Of a DNA stretch of 64,000 bases, positions 1-8,593 are shown one piece after another; the stretch's first letter is position 1; each line of letters begins with the position of its first letter. Source of the DNA: Pseudomonas fluorescens. Its GTDB lineage: Bacteria; Pseudomonadota; Gammaproteobacteria; Pseudomonadales; Pseudomonadaceae. The notes under the pieces are model-generated. The model had not been told where the DNA came from. It did no database searches and was given only the letters and a program-made list of their open reading frames with translations. The position numbers and the translations under genes were made by a program. Where the stretch lies: contig NZ_MOBX01000002.1 in the NCBI RefSeq assembly GCF_003732425.1, positions 62,001 through 126,000 on the forward strand, given 5' to 3'.

Positions 1-18
1 GGGTCTGCTGTACAGACC

Positions 19-45
19 AGCGGGAGCAAGCTCCCTCGCCACAGG
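19..45. repeat. REP palindrome (single half, class A)
   Basis: A GC-rich palindromic core (cgggagcaagctccctcg, then ccacag). The same core occurs as inverted pairs at 4314-4445 and, degraded, at 27900-28034, so this is a single REP copy. It lies just upstream of the permease gene. Confidence 0.75.
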
Positions 46-95
46 AATGGTGTGCGATCACACACAACAACAAATGTCCCTCTGAGATAACACCC

Positions 96-1388
96 TTGAG
101 CATTCAACCCGGCACCTATTCCCCCGACCTCGCCGTACCCGCCGACAAGCGTGTATTCGGCGGTCGCGATCTGTTTTCCCTGTGGTTCTCCCTCGGCATC
201 GGCCTGATGGTTTTGCAGACCGGCGCATTGCTCGCGCCAGGCCTGGGCCTGTCCGGCTCGCTGCTGGCGATTTTCCTCGGCACACTGGTCGGCGTTTTGC
301 TGCTGGCCGCTGTCGGTGTGATCGGCAGCGACACCGGCCTGTCGTCGATGGCCGCGCTGAAACTCAGCCTCGGCAGCAAAGGCGCGAGCCTGCCGGCGCT
401 ACTCAATTTGCTGCAACTGATTGGCTGGGGTTCGTTCGAAATCATCGTCATGCGTGACGCCGCCAGTCTGCTCGGCACTCGTGCGTTCAGCGAAGGTTCG
501 CTGTGGTCGAACCCGATGTTATGGACGCTGTTTTTCGGCGCTCTGGCAACATTGCTCGCGGTCAGCGGCCCGCTGACTTTCGTGCGGCAGATCCTGCGCA
601 AGTGGGGCATCTGGCTGTTACTGGCGGCGTGCCTGTGGCTGACCTGGAACCTGTTCGCCAAAGCCGATCTGGCGGATCTCTGGTCGCGTGCCGGTGACGG
701 TTCGATGCCGTTCGCCGTGGGCTTCGACATCGCCATCGCCATGCCGCTGTCGTGGCTGCCGCTGATCGCCGATTACTCGCGTTTCGGCAAACGCGCGAAA
801 AACGTCTTCGGTGGTACTGCCGTCGGTTTCTTCATCGGTAACTTTTGGCTGATGAGCCTCGGCGTCGCTTACACCCTGGCGTTCGCGCCGAGCGGTGAAG
901 TCAACGCGCTGCTGCTGGCACTGGCCGGTGCCGGTCTGGGCATTCCGCTGCTGCTGATTCTGCTGGATGAGTCGGAAAACGCTTTCGCCGACATTCATTC
1001 GGCAGCGGTATCGAGCGGGATTCTGTTGCGTCTGAAAGTCGAGCATCTGGCCTTGGCCATCGGCGTGATCTGCACGCTGATCGCACTGCTGGCGCCGTTG
1101 GCGCAGTACCAGAATTTCCTGCTGTTGATCGGCTCGGTGTTTGCGCCGCTGTTCGGCGTGGTGCTGGTCGATCATTTCATCCTGCGCAAGCGTAGTGCTC
1201 AGGTTGCGTCAGCCGCATTGCGCTGGCCGGCGTTGTTGGCGTGGCTGGGAGGCGTGAGCACCTACCACTTGCTGGCGAATCTGTATCCGGATGTCGGCGC
1301 AACCCTGCCGGCGCTGGTGCTGGCAGGGCTGTTGCAACTAGTGCTGGGCCGGGCCTTCAGTTACGGCCGGGAAACAGCTCGGGCTTGA
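96..1388 (+). CDS. cytX: CytX-type permease (putative hydroxymethylpyrimidine/cytosine transporter)
   Basis: 430-residue integral membrane protein of the nucleobase:cation symporter-1 family, with about 12 hydrophobic segments from residue 28 to the end and only short loops. It is predicted to import a pyrimidine, most likely the thiamine precursor HMP, across the inner membrane. The N-terminus (PADKRVFGGRDLFSLWFSLG) fits the Pseudomonas proteins annotated CytX. The start is TTG with only a weak upstream ribosome site; no in-frame ATG lies nearby. The 3' end overlaps the convergent lipoprotein gene by about 32 bp. Substrate is inferred from family and from the thiamine-gene neighbourhood known in other Pseudomonas; cytosine or another nucleobase is possible. 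A CTGAGA...ACCCTTGA motif of the kind found in TPP riboswitches overlaps the start. Confidence 0.75.
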   Translation: MSIQPGTYSPDLAVPADKRVFGGRDLFSLWFSLGIGLMVLQTGALLAPGLGLSGSLLAIFLGTLVGVLLLAAVGVIGSDTGLSSMAALKLSLGSKGASLPALLNLLQLIGWGSFEIIVMRDAASLLGTRAFSEGSLWSNPMLWTLFFGALATLLAVSGPLTFVRQILRKWGIWLLLAACLWLTWNLFAKADLADLWSRAGDGSMPFAVGFDIAIAMPLSWLPLIADYSRFGKRAKNVFGGTAVGFFIGNFWLMSLGVAYTLAFAPSGEVNALLLALAGAGLGIPLLLILLDESENAFADIHSAAVSSGILLRLKVEHLALAIGVICTLIALLAPLAQYQNFLLLIGSVFAPLFGVVLVDHFILRKRSAQVASAALRWPALLAWLGGVSTYHLLANLYPDVGATLPALVLAGLLQLVLGRAFSYGRETARA

Positions 1389-2103
1389 GAATGCCGTTCA
1401 GGCGCGGGTAAGGAATCTTCAGTTCGACGTGGCCCAGCGCGTAAGGCGCAAGGGTGCTCACGTCGTACTTGAGGATCACGCCGCCATAGGTCAGCGCCAC
1501 GTTCGGGGTTTTCACGAACGGCCAGCTCTTCACAAAGTCCGCTTCCTGGTCGAGCTTGGTGCTGATCAACCAGCTGTTGTGCGCCACTTGCGCTGCTTTC
1601 CAGAACGCCTCTTCCTGACCCGGCACGAGCATGTCGGACAGGTTCAGTACTTTGTGCTGCTGGCGCGAATAGTTGATGAAACCGCGACCCGGTGTGCCAT
1701 GGGCGCCGCCGGTGTCGAGGTAGCTCGACAACTCGATGATCACCAAGCCGTCATGCTGCTCGCGTACTTTCGCTTGCAGGTAGCTGCTGTTGCGCGGGCC
1801 GGCGCTGGCCAGAAACTGCTCGCGATAGGCCGCCAGGGTTGGCGCCACCGGCGCGTTTTGCTCGGTGCGGGTCATTTGCAGCAGGCGTTTTTCGATGATG
1901 CCGTCCAGCGCCGGTTCGGCCGGGAAGCGCAGGGTGTCGATGTTGACCAGCGGGCAATCAGGGTTGGAACATCCAGGCTTGAGCTGTTCCGAGGCATCGC
2001 GGGTGGTTTCCAGCGGTGTGCGGTAGTTGGGCTGGAACAGGCTCGCGCACGCGCCGAGGGTCAGGGCGATGGCGGCCACGGAGGCAATTTTGAAAAGCGA
2101 CAT
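1357..2103 (-). CDS. DUF3298/RsiV-like lipoprotein
   Basis: 248-residue predicted lipoprotein. The N-terminus MSLFKIASVAAIALTLGACA has a basic start, a hydrophobic core and a lipobox with Cys19, so it should be anchored in the envelope. The C-terminal part (from about residue 140: SSYLDTGGAHGTPGRG, later LTYGGVILKYDVS and YALGHVELKIPY) matches the DUF3298 (RsiV-type) pattern. The ATG at 2103 is preceded by an AGGA ribosome site. It corresponds to the conserved gene next to nudF in Pseudomonas. It converges on and overlaps the end of the permease gene. The molecular role is unknown; lysozyme binding is known for RsiV itself but cannot be assumed here. Confidence 0.75.
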   Translation of the reverse strand: MSLFKIASVAAIALTLGACASLFQPNYRTPLETTRDASEQLKPGCSNPDCPLVNIDTLRFPAEPALDGIIEKRLLQMTRTEQNAPVAPTLAAYREQFLASAGPRNSSYLQAKVREQHDGLVIIELSSYLDTGGAHGTPGRGFINYSRQQHKVLNLSDMLVPGQEEAFWKAAQVAHNSWLISTKLDQEADFVKSWPFVKTPNVALTYGGVILKYDVSTLAPYALGHVELKIPYPRLNGILKPELFPGRN

Positions 2104-2331
2104 GGGCGTCCTTTCTGAAACAGGGGAAGGCAAAAAGATATCCGCTTCGACTCTCGCAGAAGCAGTCAGTTCGCCACTAAGCTAATTAGAGTGGGTTTCG
2201 CCGCCACCGTCCATCCCGCTGACGGTAAAGGGGCTGCATCAAACCGTGCGGGCGCGTTAGGATGGCGCGAAGTCGAGGTTGCCAGTCACCAACAGCAACC
2301 GCGTAATGGATCTGCAGTAAAGAGGATGCTC

Positions 2332-2949
2332 ATGACTGATTTTGCCAACGCCATTCCGACCACCGTCGACGTCGTACGACGCGAACGCTGCTACGAGGGT
2401 TTTTACAAACTCGAGCGTTTGCACCTGCGTCATGAATTGTTCGCCGGTGGCATGAGCCGCGAGATCAACCGTGAAGTGTTTGTGCGTCATGATGCCGTGT
2501 GCATGCTGCCCTACGATCCGCAGCGCGACGAAGTGGTGTTGATCGAGCAGTTCCGCGTTGGCGCCATGGGCAAGACCGACAATCCGTGGCTGGTCGAGCT
2601 GGTCGCTGGTCTGATCGACAAGGCCGAAGTGCCGGAAGAAGTTGCTCACCGCGAGGCGCAGGAGGAAGCTGGGCTGGACATCAAGGCCCTGTGGCCGATG
2701 ACCAAATATTTCCCGTCGCCGGGCGGCAGCAACGAGTTCGTGCATTTGTATCTGGGGCGTTGCAGTACGGAAGGCGTTGGCGGCCTGCATGGCCTGGAAG
2801 AAGAGGCAGAAGATATCCGCGTCACGGTCTGGGCTTTTGAAGATGCCTTTCAGGCCGTCCGTGACGGACGCATTGCCAACGCGGCGAGCATCATCGCTTT
2901 GCAGTGGCTGGCGCTGAACCGCGCCGAAGTGAGGGGGTTATGGTCGTAA
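2332..2949 (+). CDS. nudF: ADP-ribose pyrophosphatase (Nudix hydrolase)
   Basis: 205-residue cytoplasmic Nudix hydrolase expected to cleave ADP-ribose to AMP and ribose 5-phosphate. The complete Nudix box spans residues 93-115 (G93, E99, R107-E108, E111-E112, G114) and supplies the metal-binding glutamates. Length and N-terminal dimerisation part fit NudF. The ATG at 2332 is chosen because AGAGGA lies 5 bases upstream; an in-frame ATG at 2326 would be too close to it. The stop overlaps the start of the DUF1249 gene by 10 bp, beginning a compact plus-strand operon nudF-DUF1249-cpdA. ADP-ribose is also a by-product of NADase activity, but any link to the TIR genes 21 kb away is speculative. Confidence 0.93.
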   Translation: MTDFANAIPTTVDVVRRERCYEGFYKLERLHLRHELFAGGMSREINREVFVRHDAVCMLPYDPQRDEVVLIEQFRVGAMGKTDNPWLVELVAGLIDKAEVPEEVAHREAQEEAGLDIKALWPMTKYFPSPGGSNEFVHLYLGRCSTEGVGGLHGLEEEAEDIRVTVWAFEDAFQAVRDGRIANAASIIALQWLALNRAEVRGLWS

Positions 2950-3392
2950 ACAAGTTGCGCGATCGCTATCGAGTCGACCTCGTGGGGCTGCAAGCCGCCT
3001 GCGAGGCCAACTACGCGCGCCTGATGCGACTGGTCCCGGACATGCGCAACGAACCCGAGGCGCGACGCATCGCCGTCACTCAGGGTGAGCAGATGCTTGG
3101 CGTACTGGCCCTCGAAGTGCTGCAAACCTGCCCGTACACCACGACGCTGCAAGTGCGTCAGGAGCACAGCCTGCCATGGCTGCCGGTGCCGCAACTGGAA
3201 GTGCAGGTCTATCACGACGCGCGCATGGCCGAAGTGGTCAGCGCCGAACATGCGCGACGCTTTCGCGGCATCTATCCTTACCCGAATGCAGCGATGCATC
3301 AGCCGGATGAAAAGGCGCAGCTCAATCTGTTCTTGGGGGAATGGCTGAGTCATTGTCTGGCGTTGGGGCATGAGTACGAAGTCGTACGCTAG
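2940..3392 (+). CDS. DUF1249 family protein (YqiB-like)
   Basis: 150-residue soluble protein with no signal peptide or membrane segment. The sequence (NYARLMRLVPDM near the N-terminus, then PWLPVPQLEVQVYHDARMAEV) is that of DUF1249/YqiB, which is conserved between nudF and cpdA in gammaproteobacteria. ATG at 2940 follows a GAGGGGG ribosome site inside the end of nudF, so translation is probably coupled. Biochemical function is unknown in the family. Confidence 0.85.
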   Translation: MVVNKLRDRYRVDLVGLQAACEANYARLMRLVPDMRNEPEARRIAVTQGEQMLGVLALEVLQTCPYTTTLQVRQEHSLPWLPVPQLEVQVYHDARMAEVVSAEHARRFRGIYPYPNAAMHQPDEKAQLNLFLGEWLSHCLALGHEYEVVR

Positions 3393-3491
3393 TTGTGAAC
3401 TGTGTCCGGTTCGGCGGTTTCCTCTTTCACTGATCCCCCAGCATAATTGCGGCACTTGATCGATTCCGTGCTTTTGCCTTGGGAGAGCGCC

Positions 3492-4307
3492 TTGCCGAGC
3501 GTATCCACGTTGACCACCGCCGATGCGGCGTTGCTGGTGCAGTTGTCCGACAGCCATCTGTTTGCTGAAACGGATGGCACGCTGCTGGGCATGAACACCC
3601 GCGAGAGCCTGCAGAAAGTCATCGAACGGGTGCTGGAGCAGCAGCCGCAAATCGATCTGATGCTGGCTACGGGTGATATTTCCCAGGACGGCACACTGGA
3701 GTCGTATCAGCAGTTTCGTGAACTGACCGCACAGATCGAGGCCCCGGCGCGCTGGATTCCCGGCAATCACGATGAGCCGCAGATCATGGCCGTGGCGGCG
3801 GTGCAAAGTGCCTTGCTCGACCCTGTGGTCGACATCGGCAACTGGCGGGTGACGATGCTCGATTCCGCGGTGCCGGGCTCGGTGCCCGGGTATCTTCAGG
3901 ATGATCAATTGCAACTGTTGGCCCGCGCGCTGAGCGAAGCGCCGGAGCGCCATCATCTGGTGTGTTTTCACCATCATCCGGTGTCGATCGGTTGTGCGTG
4001 GATGGAGCCGATCGGTTTGCGCAATCCAGAAGCGTTCTTCGAAGTGCTGGATCGTTTTCCACAGGCGCGCGCCGTGTTGTGGGGGCATGTGCATCAGGAG
4101 ATTGATCGCGAGCGTAATGGCGTGCGGTTGATGGCTTCGCCTTCGACGTGCATTCAGTTTGAGCCAGGGAGTGAGGACTTCAAAGTCGGTGAGCAGGCGC
4201 CGGGGTATCGGTGGTTGCGGTTGTTGCCGGATGGTCGGCTGGAAACCGGCGTTGAGCGCGTTACCGGATTCGAGTTCACAGTCGACTACGGTTCTGAAGG
4301 TTACTGA
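3492..4307 (+). CDS. cpdA: 3',5'-cyclic AMP phosphodiesterase
   Basis: 271-residue calcineurin-like metallophosphoesterase predicted to hydrolyse cAMP and so limit cAMP-Vfr/CRP signalling. Metal-binding motifs are all visible: D20-S-H22, GD in LATGDISQD, GNHDE, the histidines of CFHHHPV, and GHVHQE. There is no upstream in-frame ATG; TTG at 3492 is chosen because GGGAGAG sits 5 bases before it and the family sequence starts about here. Another TTG at 3447 would add 15 residues. It is the third gene of the nudF operon, 99 bp after DUF1249. Confidence 0.9.
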   Translation: MPSVSTLTTADAALLVQLSDSHLFAETDGTLLGMNTRESLQKVIERVLEQQPQIDLMLATGDISQDGTLESYQQFRELTAQIEAPARWIPGNHDEPQIMAVAAVQSALLDPVVDIGNWRVTMLDSAVPGSVPGYLQDDQLQLLARALSEAPERHHLVCFHHHPVSIGCAWMEPIGLRNPEAFFEVLDRFPQARAVLWGHVHQEIDRERNGVRLMASPSTCIQFEPGSEDFKVGEQAPGYRWLRLLPDGRLETGVERVTGFEFTVDYGSEGY

Positions 4308-4313
4308 AATCAT

Positions 4314-4445
4314 TGTGGCGAGGGAGCTTGCTCCCGCTGGGCTGCGTAGCAGACCCAGACTCAGTCACCGCGTCAGCGCAGAAGAGAGCAATTGTCTGGG
4401 TTACGACTGCTGCGCAGCCGAGCGGGAGCAAGCTCCCTCGCCACA
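4314..4445. repeat. REPIN: inverted pair of class A REPs
   Basis: The left arm (tgtggcgagggagcttgctc) and right arm (gagcaagctccctcgccaca) are reverse complements, and the next bases (cccgctgggctgcgtagcag / ctgctgcgcagccgagcggg) also pair. About 50 unrelated bases separate the arms. This is the typical REP doublet layout. It fills the gap between cpdA and yqiA. Confidence 0.85.
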
Positions 4446-4518
4446 GGGTTTTTGTTTATGCCCTTACACTGACTCCCTGTAAACTCCGCTCTCTTTCGCC
4501 GACACCCAGGGAGCTCCA

Positions 4519-5127
4519 ATGTCCGGTTCGATCCTTTATATCCACGGTTTCAACAGCGCCCCGGCCTCGAAAAAGGCCTGTCAGCTGGTCGCGGTGATGG
4601 AGCGGCTGGGGTTGAGCGAGCAACTGCGTGTCCCGGCCCTGCATCACCACCCGCGTGAAGCCATCGGTCAGTTGGAGCAAGCGATTGCCGAACTGGGCAG
4701 CCCGCTGCTGGTGGGAAGCTCACTCGGCGGCTACTATGCGACTCACTTGGCCGAGCGCCATGGCCTGAAAGCCCTGCTGGTGAACCCGGCGGTCAGCCCG
4801 CACCGGATGTTCGACGGCTATCTGGGCCCGCAGAAAAACCTGTACACCGATGAAACCTGGGAATTGACCCACGACCACGTCACGGCGCTGGCCGAACTGG
4901 AAGTGCCGGCGCCTCAGGATGCACAGCGCTATCAGGTATGGTTGCAGACCGGCGATGAAACACTGGATTATCGCCTCGCCCAGCAGTATTACCGGGCCTG
5001 TGCATTGCGCATTCAGGCCGGCGGCGACCATGGGTTTCAGGGTTTTGCCGGGCAATTGCCGGCGTTGCTGAGTTTTGCCGGCATTGGCGCCGATGTGTAT
5101 CAGGCAATCGATTTCACCGAACTGTGA
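4519..5127 (+). CDS. yqiA: YqiA-type esterase (UPF0227, alpha/beta hydrolase)
   Basis: 202-residue alpha/beta hydrolase of the YqiA family. The nucleophile elbow is G66-S-S68-L-G-G with Ser68 as nucleophile; the oxyanion region is IHGFNS near residue 9; the C-terminal GGDHGF supplies the catalytic histidine. E. coli YqiA has esterase activity on acyl-CoA and short esters. ATG at 4519 follows a GGGAG site. It stands immediately before parE, the order seen in other Pseudomonas, and may be cotranscribed with it (41 bp gap). Confidence 0.88.
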   Translation: MSGSILYIHGFNSAPASKKACQLVAVMERLGLSEQLRVPALHHHPREAIGQLEQAIAELGSPLLVGSSLGGYYATHLAERHGLKALLVNPAVSPHRMFDGYLGPQKNLYTDETWELTHDHVTALAELEVPAPQDAQRYQVWLQTGDETLDYRLAQQYYRACALRIQAGGDHGFQGFAGQLPALLSFAGIGADVYQAIDFTEL

Positions 5128-5168
5128 AGTCTTGCCCCTATTTCATGAATGACTGACGACGAGACCCT

Positions 5169-7076
5169 ATGGCCACTCCCAGCGCTAGCTCTTATAACGC
5201 CGACGCCATCGAAGTCCTCTCGGGCCTCGACCCGGTGCGCAAACGCCCCGGCATGTACACCGACACCAGTCGGCCGAACCACCTCGCCCAGGAAGTCATC
5301 GACAACAGCGTCGACGAAGCCCTGGCCGGCCACGCCAAGTCGGTGCAGGTCATCCTGCACGCCGACCATTCGCTGGAAGTCAGCGACGACGGCCGTGGCA
5401 TGCCGGTCGACATCCACCCGGAAGAGGGCGTGTCGGGCGTTGAGCTGATCCTCACCAAGCTCCATGCGGGCGGCAAGTTTTCCAACAAGAACTACCAGTT
5501 CTCCGGCGGTCTGCACGGGGTAGGTATTTCCGTGGTCAACGCCTTGTCGACCGAAGTCCGTGTGCGCGTCAAGCGTGACGGCAACGAATACCAGATGACC
5601 TTCAACGACGGCTTCAAGGCCTCCGAGCTGGAAATCGTTGGCACCGTTGGCAAGCGCAATACCGGCACCAGCGTGTACTTCGCGCCGGATCCGAAGTATT
5701 TCGATTCACCGAAATTCTCCATCAGCCGCCTCAAGCACGTGCTCAAGGCCAAGGCTGTGTTGTGCCCGGGCCTGTTGGTCAGCTTTGAAGACAAAGGCAC
5801 CGGCGAGAAAGTCGAATGGCATTACGAAGACGGCCTGCGCTCCTATCTGGTCGATGCCGTCAGCGAATTCGAACGCCTGCCGGACGAACCGTTCTGCGGC
5901 GCTTTCGCCGGTAATAAGGAAGCGGTCGACTGGGCGCTGCTGTGGTTGCCGGAAGGTGGCGACGCGGTGCAGGAAAGCTACGTCAACCTGATCCCGACGG
6001 CGCAGGGCGGTACCCACGTCAACGGTTTGCGTCAGGGCCTGCTTGATGCGATGCGCGAGTTCTGCGAATTCCGCAGCCTGCTGCCGCGCGGCGTGAAGCT
6101 GGCGCCGGAAGACGTCTGGGAGCGGATCGCTTTCGTGCTGTCGATGAAGATGCAGGAGCCGCAATTCTCCGGCCAGACCAAAGAGCGTCTGTCGTCGCGT
6201 GAAGCGGCGGCGTTCGTCTCCGGTGTGGTCAAGGACGCCTTCAGCCTGTGGCTCAACGCCAACCCGGAGACCGGTCTGGCCCTGGCGGAACTGGCGATCA
6301 ACAACGCCGGTCGTCGTCTCAAGGCAAGCAAGAAAGTCGAGCGTAAACGCGTCACCCAGGGGCCGGCACTGCCGGGCAAACTGGCTGACTGCGCCGGGCA
6401 GGATCCGATGCGTTCCGAACTGTTTCTGGTCGAGGGTGATTCCGCCGGCGGTTCCGCCAAGCAAGCGCGGGACAAGGAATTCCAGGCGATCCTGCCGTTG
6501 CGCGGCAAGATCCTCAACACTTGGGAAGTCGACGGCAGCGAGGTACTCGCCAGCCAGGAAGTGCACAACATTGCCGTGGCCATCGGTGTCGATCCGGGTG
6601 CAGCGGACATGAGCCAGCTGCGCTACGGCAAAATCTGCATCCTCGCCGACGCCGACTCCGACGGTCTGCATATCGCAACCTTGCTGTGTGCGCTGTTCGT
6701 CCAGCATTTCCGCCCGCTGGTCGATGCCGGTCACGTCTACGTGGCAATGCCGCCGCTGTACCGTATCGACCTGGGCAAAGAGATTTACTACGCCCTCGAC
6801 GAAGCCGAACGCGACGGCATTCTCGATCGTCTGGTCGCCGAGAAGAAACGCGGTAAACCACAGGTCACCCGATTCAAAGGTCTGGGTGAAATGAACCCGC
6901 CACAGCTGCGTGAAACCACCATGGACCCGAACACTCGGCGCCTGGTGCAACTGACACTGGGCGAAGACTTCGCTGAAACCTCGGAAATGATGGACATGCT
7001 GCTGGCGAAGAAACGCGCCGGTGACCGCAAGACCTGGCTTGAATCCAAAGGCAACCTCGCCGAGGTGCTGGCCTGA
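5169..7076 (+). CDS. parE: DNA topoisomerase IV subunit B
   Basis: 635-residue ATPase subunit of topoisomerase IV, which decatenates replicated chromosomes together with ParC. The GHKL ATPase lies in the first 220 residues (DNSVDEALAGH, DDGRGMPVDIHPEEG, GGLHGVG), the transducer follows, and the TOPRIM domain has the VEGDSAGGSA and DADSDG metal-binding motifs. Length is that of ParE rather than the longer GyrB. ATG at 5169 follows GACGAGA. The stop overlaps the start of the phytase-like gene (TGATG). ParE, two small envelope genes and ParC form one tightly packed run to 10858. Confidence 0.95.
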   Translation: MATPSASSYNADAIEVLSGLDPVRKRPGMYTDTSRPNHLAQEVIDNSVDEALAGHAKSVQVILHADHSLEVSDDGRGMPVDIHPEEGVSGVELILTKLHAGGKFSNKNYQFSGGLHGVGISVVNALSTEVRVRVKRDGNEYQMTFNDGFKASELEIVGTVGKRNTGTSVYFAPDPKYFDSPKFSISRLKHVLKAKAVLCPGLLVSFEDKGTGEKVEWHYEDGLRSYLVDAVSEFERLPDEPFCGAFAGNKEAVDWALLWLPEGGDAVQESYVNLIPTAQGGTHVNGLRQGLLDAMREFCEFRSLLPRGVKLAPEDVWERIAFVLSMKMQEPQFSGQTKERLSSREAAAFVSGVVKDAFSLWLNANPETGLALAELAINNAGRRLKASKKVERKRVTQGPALPGKLADCAGQDPMRSELFLVEGDSAGGSAKQARDKEFQAILPLRGKILNTWEVDGSEVLASQEVHNIAVAIGVDPGAADMSQLRYGKICILADADSDGLHIATLLCALFVQHFRPLVDAGHVYVAMPPLYRIDLGKEIYYALDEAERDGILDRLVAEKKRGKPQVTRFKGLGEMNPPQLRETTMDPNTRRLVQLTLGEDFAETSEMMDMLLAKKRAGDRKTWLESKGNLAEVLA

Positions 7077-8065
7077 TGCGGTTTGGCTGGGCCTTGGCGG
7101 GTGCGTTGCTGCTGAGTGCGATGAGCGTGTCGGCCGAGCCGTTGCAGGAATTGCGCGTGCTCTCCGAGCACCCGGTCGACGGCATGCGCGGCGGTAACCT
7201 GTCGGGGCTGGCCATGTGTGGCAGCGAGTTGTGGACGGTGTCGGACCGCGATGACGATCAGATCTATCGGCTCAATACCGCCGAACAGGTCTGGCAGGCC
7301 GAAGCCTTGCACATCGACGTCCCCCTGGTGCCGGAGACCGGTTTGCCGTGGGGGTTGCGCTCGCGCAACTGGGCCGCTTCGTTCGTGCGCGGTGGCGACC
7401 TGGATTTCGAAGGTATCAGCTGCGACAGCGCCGGCAATCGCTACATTGTCAGCGAGGGCCATGCGGCGGTCTTGCAGGTGCCCGTCAGCGGCCCGGTCAA
7501 CTGGCTGAAGATCTCGCCGATGATGGTTCGCGAAGCACGGGCCAGCGGCATGCTCCTGCATTTCAATGCGATCTTCGAAGGCCTGGCGATCAATCCGGCG
7601 GGCGATCAGATGTGGCTGGCCGCCGAACGGCAAAGCCGTGGCTTGCTGCTGATCAAGCGCCGGCAGACGGTGTGGGATTGCGATGGTCGTTGCGTGCTGC
7701 TCAGCGAGGGCGGCAAGGAAATGCAGCCGCCGCAGTTCCCGAAGGCCAGAGCGGTCGACCGGGACTTTTCCGACCTTTCGTTGTTTAACGGCAAATTGTT
7801 TACCCTTGAGCGCAACGCCTTCCAGATTTGTCGGCGCGATGCGCAGACCGCCAAGGTCGAGCGTTGCTGGTCGTACGCCGCTGAATTGTTGCAGGCCAAC
7901 CGCCGCTACTCGCAGAACTTCGGGTTGGAAGAGGCGCTGATCGTTGACGCTGAGGGTGCGTGGGTCGGCGTTGACAATAATTTTGGGCCGCGTGCCGACG
8001 GTGAGGTTCGGCCGATCGTCTGGCGCTTCGCCGCGCCTGAGGGTGGCTGGAGCGCGAAGCCGTGA
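7076..8065 (+). CDS. Secreted esterase-like/phytase-like beta-propeller protein
   Basis: 329-residue protein with a cleavable signal peptide (residues 1-20, cut after SVSA). The mature part looks like the esterase-like phytase fold family (PF13449): LSGLAMCGSELWTVSDRDDD, FEGISCD, FEGLAINPAGDQMWLAAER and LEEALIVDAEGAWVGVDNNFG are the repeated blade and metal-site-like segments. It should be periplasmic or outer-membrane associated. ATG overlaps the parE stop and its own stop is overlapped by the next gene's GTG. Its conserved place between parE and parC is known from other Pseudomonas, but no functional link to topoisomerase IV is established. Substrate unknown. Confidence 0.8.
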   Translation: MRFGWALAGALLLSAMSVSAEPLQELRVLSEHPVDGMRGGNLSGLAMCGSELWTVSDRDDDQIYRLNTAEQVWQAEALHIDVPLVPETGLPWGLRSRNWAASFVRGGDLDFEGISCDSAGNRYIVSEGHAAVLQVPVSGPVNWLKISPMMVREARASGMLLHFNAIFEGLAINPAGDQMWLAAERQSRGLLLIKRRQTVWDCDGRCVLLSEGGKEMQPPQFPKARAVDRDFSDLSLFNGKLFTLERNAFQICRRDAQTAKVERCWSYAAELLQANRRYSQNFGLEEALIVDAEGAWVGVDNNFGPRADGEVRPIVWRFAAPEGGWSAKP

Positions 8066-8586
8066 GCCAGCAACCCCCGGGCAAACGCGCCGGTCGGGTG
8101 CTGATGATTCTGGCATGGTGCGCGGCGCTGTTTCTGGCGACGCGGTTTTTCGGCCAGTGGGAGCAACGCCAGCAGAATCCGAACGTCGTGGTCAGTTCGG
8201 AGCAGGGCGAAGGGTTTATCGAGGTGAAGCTGGCCGGCAACGCCCAAGGGCATTTTGTCGCCAGCGGTCAGATCAACGGCGAACCGGTCGAGTTCATGCT
8301 CGACACCGGCGCAACCGATGTAGCGATCCCGGCGGATCTGGCCAAGCGTTTGAAGCTGGAAGAAGGTTTCGGTGTGACCCTGAGCACGGCCAATGGCCTG
8401 AGCCAGGGCTACCGGACCAAAATCGACCGCCTGCAACTGGGTGACATTGTGCTGCGCGACGTCCGCGCACTGGTGGCGCCGGGGCTGCATGGCGATCAGG
8501 TGCTGCTCGGCATGAGCGCCCTGAACAAACTTGAATTTACTCAGCGCGGTGGCACCATGCTGCTGCGCCAGACAACGAACCGATGA
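8062..8586 (+). CDS. Membrane-anchored retropepsin-like aspartic protease (TIGR02281 family)
   Basis: 174-residue protein with one N-terminal membrane anchor (about residues 13-30), then a single retroviral-type aspartic protease domain. The active-site motif is D81-T-G83 in [14 protein letters not shown], and the second half has [11 protein letters not shown] and [10 protein letters not shown], as in clan AA proteases that act as dimers. It likely faces the periplasm. The GTG start at 8062 overlaps the preceding stop (GTGA). It sits between parE and parC as in other Pseudomonas. Substrate is unknown. Confidence 0.85.
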   Translation: MSQQPPGKRAGRVLMILAWCAALFLATRFFGQWEQRQQNPNVVVSSEQGEGFIEVKLAGNAQGHFVASGQINGEPVEFMLDTGATDVAIPADLAKRLKLEEGFGVTLSTANGLSQGYRTKIDRLQLGDIVLRDVRALVAPGLHGDQVLLGMSALNKLEFTQRGGTMLLRQTTNR

Positions 8587-8593
8587 GGCCTGC

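Noticed and set aside
2850..4313. 487-codon minus-strand open frame across DUF1249 and cpdA
   Set aside because: Antisense shadow; the plus-strand genes carry intact metallophosphatase motifs.
5169..7076. GyrB instead of ParE
   Set aside because: Length of 635 residues and linkage to parC support ParE; GyrB of Pseudomonas is about 805 residues.
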